DNA from: Pusillimonas sp. UBA6240
Lineage (GTDB): Bacteria; Pseudomonadota; Gammaproteobacteria; Burkholderiales; Burkholderiaceae_B
DNA length: 15,534 bases
NCBI GenBank assembly: GCA_002441445.1
Contig: DJWC01000099.1
Coordinates: 1-15,534, forward strand
Reading direction: 5' to 3'
The notes beneath the pieces were generated by a model. That model did no database searches. It was given only the letters and a program-made list of their open reading frames with translations, and was not told where the DNA came from. Within the stretch, counting starts at the first letter, position 1. Each line of letters starts with the position of its first letter. Both the position numbers and the translations under genes were made by a program. Below are positions 6,804-12,756 of the stretch, in pieces.

Positions 6804-8912
6804 TTAAAAGCCGCTTTCCCGGATCAATACAGTAAGCCCCCACTTGATGCCGTTCCACAGCAGGCTGCGGCGCTCTCCCTCGATTTGCACACTGCCCAGT
6901 GCCTCCCGCTGCAAAGGAAGGGGCCGCGCCAGCTTCAGGCGGACACGATATAAAGCATCCACCGGCATGCCTTCGGACCGGCCGGCGTGATGGGTGGCTA
7001 TCGTGCCCCCATAACGGCTGTCCAGCATGGTATGCGCCAAACGCTGACTGCGGGTGGAGTCCATGAACAAGACTTCCGCCTCTACACCCGATGGCTGGCC
7101 ATGGATAAAAAACATGGCGGGCGCGCCTGGGCGGATACGGTCTATGTCGCGCTGCTCCACGTAGGCATCCACCACCCAGTGGTCGGGATCTATCAGTACG
7201 CCCAATAGCGTGCGCACATCTACCCATACGCCGGGATGATAGTCCGGATCGACATCCAGCCACTGCCCATCGAATTCCGCCACGACACGCAGGCGTTCCT
7301 CTTCGGCACGAACCGCGTGTATTTCCGCGCGCTGCTCGTTCAAGCGGCGGATAATGGCCTGCTGCTGGCCCACACCCGTAGCGTCGGCCATCAAGCCCGC
7401 CAGGCGCTGCTCCAGCGCCCGCACGGATGCTTCGCTGCGTTGGCGCTGCGCATCCAGGTCGGGAGCCTTGAAGCTTGCCAGCAAAGCTCCCCGGGGAACA
7501 CGGCCTTGCGCTTGCAGGCTGAGCAATTGAGCGGGAAATGGGCCATATACAAACTGCTGCCTTTCAGGATGGGCCGCCCCGGGCGCTTCCACATCGGCAG
7601 CCCATGGCACGGCCAACAACACAAGCGCCAGCAAGCCGATGCCATACAGGCTCCAGCGCCGCGGCGACTTCACTTCGGACCAGCGCTTTTTCCACACGAT
7701 GATTTCAGACCATATCGGCCGCACTACGAACCAGACTATTTCCACCATAAGCAGAAAAATGCCCAGCAGCTTGAAGAAGAAGGTATACACGGCCCACGCA
7801 ATGGCCAGGAACACAGTCAGCCGATATACCCAGGTCGCAAACGCGAAAAGCACCAAGCCGCGCCGCGCCGTGGCGCTCAGGACTTCCGGATCCGCATCCG
7901 GCAGCCCCAGAAGATGACGGCGCAGCCAGACCTTCGCCATCGCGCCGGCGCGCTCGTGCAAATTGGGGAAGCTGAGCAGATCCGACAGAATGAAATAGCC
8001 GTCGAAGCGCATGAAAGGGCTGATATTCAGCGCCAGCGACAGTATCCACGCCGTGGTGGCCAGGTAGAGCATGGACTGTCGCAAGACACCGTCGTCCAGC
8101 AAAGCCCAGGCCAAGGTGGCCAAGCCTGCGAGCGCCATCTCCACACTGATGCCTGCGACGGAAATCGCCAGGCGCTGGCGATGCGAGCGCAGACGCCACG
8201 ACTCGCCGGTATCGGTGTACAGCATGGGCCACATGACGACGAAGGCAACCCCCATATGGGCGACCCTCAAGCCCAGCCGTGTCGCCACCAAGGCATGGCC
8301 CAGCTCGTGCAGAGTCTTGGATATGATGAGCGCCAGCAAAAATCCCACTATGCCCGCCGGACTGATCAAATCCATGACACTGTGAGTGAAGACATCCCAT
8401 TGGCGCATGACCAGAGCCAGCCCCAGACCTGTCATGCACAACAGCAGGATCAGCGCCGTACGGGTAAACAAAGGTTCCACCCATGGAAGCATGCGCGTCA
8501 GCATCCGGTCGGGCCTGAGCAAAGGCACGCGCACGAACAGATAATGATGCAGCCACCACTTCCAATGCCTCCAACCCGGCGAGTTGGCCTGTTTCTTGAA
8601 CTCCTGTATGCCCTGCGCCGAAGCGCGCACCAGACGATTGCGCTCGAGAAAACCGGCAAAGCCGATGACCAGCTCTTCGTCCACCGCCAGCGGCGTCTTC
8701 TCGGAAATGTCGGCGGCGATACGGTCGGGCTTGTCCGGCCAGCGCAGCAGGCACTCATATTCCAGCCAGCCGATACGGTAAAAGCGGTTGCTCACCGGAT
8801 CCTGTATGACCCAAACCGGCGACCCATCGCGCTCGGGCGCGGATTCGAACAGCCGCAGATCCTCCCTCAGGGGCAGACATACCGTTGCGGCCTGCATTAC
8901 CAGCCCGTCCAT
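6804..8912 (-). CDS. PqqD-like / M50 site-2 protease / HlyD-like fusion, inner membrane export component
   Basis: A 702-residue three-part protein. Residues 20-100 resemble a PqqD-like winged domain: VWVIQDPVSNRFYRIGWLEYECLL, then predicted helices. Residues 150-400 form a polytopic membrane core with about six to eight segments carrying the zinc protease motif HELGH (202-206) and the partner motif NISPFMRFDGYF with D304, the M50/S2P signature; both look intact. A last membrane segment (about 420-437) leads to a periplasmic HlyD-like part with a barrel-sandwich start (FVYGPFPAQLLSLQAQGRV), a coiled-coil hairpin (485-545) and a beta domain ending near 700. It is the last gene of the export operon. 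Its ATG at 8912 overlaps the previous gene by 16 bp; a second ATG at 8897 forms a TAATG stop-start junction, so the start is uncertain by five residues, and coupling is likely. Whether it cleaves the exported protein or only scaffolds export is unknown. Confidence 0.88.
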   Translation of the reverse strand: MDGLVMQAATVCLPLREDLRLFESAPERDGSPVWVIQDPVSNRFYRIGWLEYECLLRWPDKPDRIAADISEKTPLAVDEELVIGFAGFLERNRLVRASAQGIQEFKKQANSPGWRHWKWWLHHYLFVRVPLLRPDRMLTRMLPWVEPLFTRTALILLLCMTGLGLALVMRQWDVFTHSVMDLISPAGIVGFLLALIISKTLHELGHALVATRLGLRVAHMGVAFVVMWPMLYTDTGESWRLRSHRQRLAISVAGISVEMALAGLATLAWALLDDGVLRQSMLYLATTAWILSLALNISPFMRFDGYFILSDLLSFPNLHERAGAMAKVWLRRHLLGLPDADPEVLSATARRGLVLFAFATWVYRLTVFLAIAWAVYTFFFKLLGIFLLMVEIVWFVVRPIWSEIIVWKKRWSEVKSPRRWSLYGIGLLALVLLAVPWAADVEAPGAAHPERQQFVYGPFPAQLLSLQAQGRVPRGALLASFKAPDLDAQRQRSEASVRALEQRLAGLMADATGVGQQQAIIRRLNEQRAEIHAVRAEEERLRVVAEFDGQWLDVDPDYHPGVWVDVRTLLGVLIDPDHWVVDAYVEQRDIDRIRPGAPAMFFIHGQPSGVEAEVLFMDSTRSQRLAHTMLDSRYGGTIATHHAGRSEGMPVDALYRVRLKLARPLPLQREALGSVQIEGERRSLLWNGIKWGLTVLIRESGF

Positions 8913-10252
8913 TCACGCAAGGTTGCCAGGGGCCGGCGAAATAGGTAGTAGCCCAGCGCGACCCGCTCGCCATACAGCTTGGCCGTGCCGCGCAAGCCGA
9001 TGCGCGCCTGCCCGGCATCCTGGCCGTCGAATACGGCGCGCAGGCGGTAGCTGGAAATCCCTTCAGGCGACAGCATGGCCTGATAGCTGGTTTCAGAGAT
9101 TTTTCCAGTCAAAGGTTCCAGCGGGCGCACGGTGAGGAAAAGCTTTGCTTGCGCGCCGGGTTCCAGCGCGATGGCGTCGGACGCCGGCAGGCTGATCAGC
9201 ATGCCGGGATTGTCCGGATTGGCCAGCAGCATGATGCGCTCGCCGGTATTCACGGGCCGGCCCAGCCAGTCATCGGGGTCGGCGAATACGGCGATGCCAT
9301 CATATTCGGCATTGACCCGCACTCTGCTCAACTGCGCCTGCACAGCCGCCAGTTCGGCCCTGCGCTCGTGCGCCCGCCCGCTCAATAAGGCCAATTCGCT
9401 TTGGCTGCTGCTGTCGTGAAATGCCTTCTGCGTAGCGGCGATCAGTTCAGCATCCGCCACCTCCACGGACTTGCGCGCGACTTCCAGTCTGTTGCGCAAA
9501 GTGGTGTCATCCAGTGAAAACAAAGGGTCGCCGGTCTTGACGGGCTGATTGGGCCGTACGTGTATGGATTTGATGACGCCATCGATAGGCGCCGCAACCA
9601 CGCGGGCGTCCAGCGAGACGATTTCGGCGGGCGCCAGCGCCGTCTGGCGGACGGGCAGGAACATGAGCAGGCCGATCGCGGCCGCCAGCAGCAGACGCCA
9701 GGGCCGGCTCAAGGCGCGCCAGCGATGGAAGGCGCTGCGGCGCGGCTTGCCGGCCAGCATTTCCCAACAATATCCCCAGGTTTGCGCGAGGCGTTTCAAT
9801 GCCTCTTCTTGCCATGCCGCCGGCGCCGCATCCAGAAGAAAAAGCACCCACCCCAAAGGCCCGCCATCGCGCGCGCGCAGCGGCAACACATAAACACCCT
9901 CGGTCCACCATTCGCGCCAGCCCTGCTCGATGTCTTCAGGCATCCGGACCTGGCGTTCCGCCGGCGCGAACCAGCCCGGCGCCTGAGCCACCTGATCGTG
10001 CACCCAAGCCCAGGCCCGCCGCAGCCACACCAGATAAGGGCTGTCTTCGCTGGGTTTCACCAGCCCCGACACGGTCAGCAAGCGCGCACGGCTGCCCGCG
10101 CCGCGCAATACCAATGCCTGCCGGAAACCGAGCAGGCCATAACTTTCGTTGGCGATGGAAAAGCCGAGTTCGGCCAAGTTGTTCGCCGCGCGCGCCTGCG
10201 CCTCCATGGCAAGAAGCAGGCCCGCCAACTGCTGAGTATCGGTTTTTGTCAT
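8897..10252 (-). CDS. Membrane-anchored HlyD-type adaptor with GAF-like cytoplasmic N-terminal domain
   Basis: 451 residues in two halves. Residues 1-165 look like a GAF-type sensor fold: an N-terminal helix, ALVLRGAGSRARLLTVSG strands, a Trp-rich middle (YLVWLRRAWAWVHDQ, GWREWWTEG), then VYVLPLRARDGGPLGWVLFLLD and a closing helix. One membrane segment (about 185-200) follows. The periplasmic half is a HlyD/membrane-fusion adaptor: barrel-sandwich RVVAAPIDGVIKSIHVRPNQPVKTGDPLFSLDD (217-249), a coiled-coil hairpin (250-310), the second barrel-sandwich half and a beta-barrel domain. Adaptors of this kind bridge the inner membrane to a TolC-type channel. The ATG is 10 bp after the short adaptor gene with no clear ribosome site, and the TAA shares a base with the downstream ATG at 8897. 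The HlyD part is firm; the GAF call is by pattern and less certain. Confidence 0.86.
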   Translation of the reverse strand: MTKTDTQQLAGLLLAMEAQARAANNLAELGFSIANESYGLLGFRQALVLRGAGSRARLLTVSGLVKPSEDSPYLVWLRRAWAWVHDQVAQAPGWFAPAERQVRMPEDIEQGWREWWTEGVYVLPLRARDGGPLGWVLFLLDAAPAAWQEEALKRLAQTWGYCWEMLAGKPRRSAFHRWRALSRPWRLLLAAAIGLLMFLPVRQTALAPAEIVSLDARVVAAPIDGVIKSIHVRPNQPVKTGDPLFSLDDTTLRNRLEVARKSVEVADAELIAATQKAFHDSSSQSELALLSGRAHERRAELAAVQAQLSRVRVNAEYDGIAVFADPDDWLGRPVNTGERIMLLANPDNPGMLISLPASDAIALEPGAQAKLFLTVRPLEPLTGKISETSYQAMLSPEGISSYRLRAVFDGQDAGQARIGLRGTAKLYGERVALGYYLFRRPLATLREWTGW

Positions 10253-10262
10253 GTACTACGAA

Positions 10263-11099
10263 CTATTGACCTCGACCGCCGGCCGGCAGGCGCGCGATGC
10301 CGCTCATGCCCGGCAACAGTTCAGGAATCGCGTCATCGAGGCGCGCCTCGAGCTCTATCGTCTGGGCCACGGCGTCGACCCTGGCGTTGATGGCGGTGAT
10401 CTTGGCGGGATAGCTGCCGCCGGTTTCGATGATGTCCACCACGATCGGGGTGCCTATGCGCAAGTCCCTCAATTTGCGGGAAGGCACATTCAGACGCAGC
10501 TTCAAAGGCCCATCGCTGACGAGTTCGACCAGCGGCGCGCCCACGTTCACGCCCTGGTGCGGCTTGACGTGTATTTTCACAATGCGTCCGTCGAAAGGCG
10601 CCGCGACCGTGCATAGTTCAAGCTGGACGCGCGCGACTTCTATGGCCGCCGCGCTTTTATCCGCTTCCGCGCGCGCCAGCGCCACCTCGGTGTCGCCGGC
10701 CGCATTCAACTTCAGCAGGCGCCGCTTCACGCTCAATGTTTCGCGAGCCGCCGCATGCTCGGCTTGGGCCATACGCAGTCTTGCGTTCGCCTCGGCGCAA
10801 TCGAAGCCTACGATGGTCTGCCCTTTTTCAACCTTGGCTCCCAGGCTGGCCTTCAACTCGGCAATGCGCCCCACCATTTGCGATACCAGCGTGGTTTCCA
10901 GTTCAGGACTGAGCAGAACCCGTATGGAATTGGGGTCTTCCACGACCGGGGCCGGAAGCGCCGGCAAGGCGGGCAAAGGCGGCAGATCGGCCGCGGAAGA
11001 CGCACTGGCTTGAGCGGACGGCAGGAATAACGCCAGCGCAAGCGCCAACCCACCGAATCGCGGGCGCTGCCGACAGCACATCGGATGTTTCGTTCGCAT
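10263..11099 (-). CDS. Short periplasmic HlyD/MFP-type adaptor
   Basis: 278 residues from the ATG at 11099, which lies 5 bp after the TolC gene's stop with AGG 8 bases upstream. The frame is open further upstream into that gene, but those residues are the antibiotic-like shadow of its coding sequence. A signal peptide is clear (basic start, LALALALFLPSAQASA, cleavage near 32-34), followed by a Pro/Leu linker. The adaptor core follows: first barrel-sandwich half LVSQMVGRIAELKASLGAKVEKGQTIVGFD (71-100), a short helical hairpin (101-160), and the second half TVAAPFDGRIVKIHVKPHQGVNVGAPLVEL (164-193), then a beta-barrel domain ending GMSGIARLPAGG. There is no second membrane segment, so it is freely periplasmic, unlike the other two adaptors of the operon. 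It resembles RND-type adaptors in layout, but no RND pump is present. Confidence 0.88.
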   Translation of the reverse strand: MRTKHPMCCRQRPRFGGLALALALFLPSAQASASSAADLPPLPALPALPAPVVEDPNSIRVLLSPELETTLVSQMVGRIAELKASLGAKVEKGQTIVGFDCAEANARLRMAQAEHAAARETLSVKRRLLKLNAAGDTEVALARAEADKSAAAIEVARVQLELCTVAAPFDGRIVKIHVKPHQGVNVGAPLVELVSDGPLKLRLNVPSRKLRDLRIGTPIVVDIIETGGSYPAKITAINARVDAVAQTIELEARLDDAIPELLPGMSGIARLPAGGRGQ

Positions 11100-11104
11100 T
11101 GCTG

Positions 11105-12718
11105 TTACCTGCCCGTTGCCAATATATGCGTCGCGGTTTTCACCGCGCTGGCGGATGCCGCCGCCCCGACGGACTGCACCGGCTGCGCCGCGGCCTGCGT
11201 CCTCGCAACGCTGAATACATCCGATTGCCATTGGCCCATCGTGGCCTTGATCGCTTGCGCGAGCGCTTTCACGTCGTGGCTGTCGATCGCATCTGGCAGG
11301 ACATCCAGGCCGACCGAGTTGTAGACCCGCCCCCATGCGGCTTGGGCGTTGGAGTACGAGGCATAGCGCTGGTACTCGGCCAGCAGCGCGCGCGCTTCGG
11401 CGCGTATCAGCTCGAGCTCGGAATCAAAGCGGGTTTTGGCGGCGGCCCGGGCGAAGTTCAGCAATTGCTGATCGACCCGCAGGCTTTCTTCCGCAAAATC
11501 CAGCTCGGCCAGGGCAAGCCCATAGCGCTGGATTCCCACGCGGACTTGGGTCAGCACCGCCATGGACAAAGCCATGCGGCGCATATCGTCAGTCTTGTTC
11601 TGAAATTCATGCGCGCGCTCCAGCGACGGCAGCTGGGTCAGCTTCAGTATGTTCCAGGACAGGCGCACGCCGGTGTCTATCCACGTGCTGTTGTAGGCAT
11701 ACTTGTTGGAATCGTACTGAGGGCCGACATCCAGACTGAGATTCGGCCACAGCGATGCCTTGGCCGCCTTGATGTCGTTTTCGGTGACGCGCTTGCGGTA
11801 CCATTCCTCCATGATTTCCGGCCGTTTTTCGAGCGCCAGCATTTCCAGCTTCTCGATATCCGCCGGAGGCGGCGGCAGCGTCAATTCGGCTTCCTGCGCC
11901 AGCGTATACTGCGTGCCGGGCGCCACCGACATCAAGGCATTGAGTTCGGCGCGCGCCAGCTCCAGATCCTGGCGGCGCAAGGTCAGTAGATTCACGGCAT
12001 CGAGCAGCGCGCGCTGGTAGGCCAGCACTTCCTGGCGAGGCATCAAGCCTTCGCGCTCTATCTGTTTGGCATTGTCCAGGGCCTTGTTGACGCGCAGGAG
12101 AAGGTCATCCACGCGGCCGATCAGCTTCTGCGCGCCCAGCGCGCGCCAATAGCTGTTGCGCACGTCCTGCATGACGTTTTGCACCACTTTGCGGCGGCGC
12201 TCTTCAGCCATCAATACCTGGTCCGCCTTCTGCCGGGCCCGATAATAGGATACGCCGAAGTCCAACAGGTTCCACGAGAAAGTCAGATTGGCCAGATGCC
12301 GCTCTCGCTCTTGCGAGGTGGAGGGGCGCAAGGTTTCAATGCGGTCTTCGATGCCGATGGAGCGGCCGCCCGAATCGTTGTTGCGATTCACATAGCCCGC
12401 CCCCGCCACGAGCCGCGGCAGCATCTCGTAAGTGGAAACGTCATGCAGGCTCTTCGACAGCGCTGTTTCCATCAGCTTGAGCTTGTAGTCCAAGTTGTAC
12501 TTCAGCGCTCGTGCCGCGGCTTCGTGAAAGTCTATCGGACCGGTAATGGGTTCTTGATCCGCATACATCTGCAGACGGTCCTGGGCCACGCGTTCCTTGA
12601 TTTCGTCCTGCGTAAAAGCGACAGGCGCCAAGGAACCGCAACCAGCCAGGAACAAGGAAAGGGACAGCACCGACAGCATGCGCACGGGAAGCTGGCTTTG
12701 TTTGCGTTTGTTCAACAT
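11105..12718 (-). CDS. TolC-family outer membrane channel, lipoprotein
   Basis: A 537-residue outer membrane efflux protein. The N-terminus is a lipoprotein signal with lipobox LAGC (24-27), so C27 is the predicted lipidated residue. Two outer-membrane-efflux repeats follow, roughly 65-260 and 290-480, each rich in long Ala/Leu/Arg heptad-like helices, with aromatic/beta stretches such as HLANLTFSWNLLDFGVSY and SLDVGPQYDSNKYAYNSTW for the barrel. The tail after about 500 is Ala/Val-rich. TolC proteins form the outer membrane channel for type I secretion and efflux. Here the gene sits between the surface protein (38 bp upstream) and the adaptor (5 bp downstream), so it is the presumed exit duct for the repeat protein. 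GAGAG 8 bases before the ATG serves as ribosome site. The call is firm. Confidence 0.92.
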   Translation of the reverse strand: MLNKRKQSQLPVRMLSVLSLSLFLAGCGSLAPVAFTQDEIKERVAQDRLQMYADQEPITGPIDFHEAAARALKYNLDYKLKLMETALSKSLHDVSTYEMLPRLVAGAGYVNRNNDSGGRSIGIEDRIETLRPSTSQERERHLANLTFSWNLLDFGVSYYRARQKADQVLMAEERRRKVVQNVMQDVRNSYWRALGAQKLIGRVDDLLLRVNKALDNAKQIEREGLMPRQEVLAYQRALLDAVNLLTLRRQDLELARAELNALMSVAPGTQYTLAQEAELTLPPPPADIEKLEMLALEKRPEIMEEWYRKRVTENDIKAAKASLWPNLSLDVGPQYDSNKYAYNSTWIDTGVRLSWNILKLTQLPSLERAHEFQNKTDDMRRMALSMAVLTQVRVGIQRYGLALAELDFAEESLRVDQQLLNFARAAAKTRFDSELELIRAEARALLAEYQRYASYSNAQAAWGRVYNSVGLDVLPDAIDSHDVKALAQAIKATMGQWQSDVFSVARTQAAAQPVQSVGAAASASAVKTATHILATGR

Positions 12719-12756
12719 TAAGATGGCTCTCTACACTGAATAGACAATTGAAGGAT

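Noticed and set aside
6782..6822. CCGGGGAAA/TTTCCCGG inverted repeat as a bidirectional terminator between convergent genes
   Set aside because: The loop is 24 bases, one base is bulged, it overlaps the end of the protease-fusion gene, and no T-run follows.
7236..8948. A 570-residue open frame on the plus strand
   Set aside because: It lies entirely antisense to the M50-HlyD fusion and its neighbour, is Gln/His/Arg-rich without any fold signature, and arises from the GC codon bias of the real gene.
11100..11336. N-terminal extension of the short adaptor to 357 residues
   Set aside because: The extra 79 residues are out-of-frame coding sequence of the TolC gene; a signal peptide starts right at the ATG at 11099.
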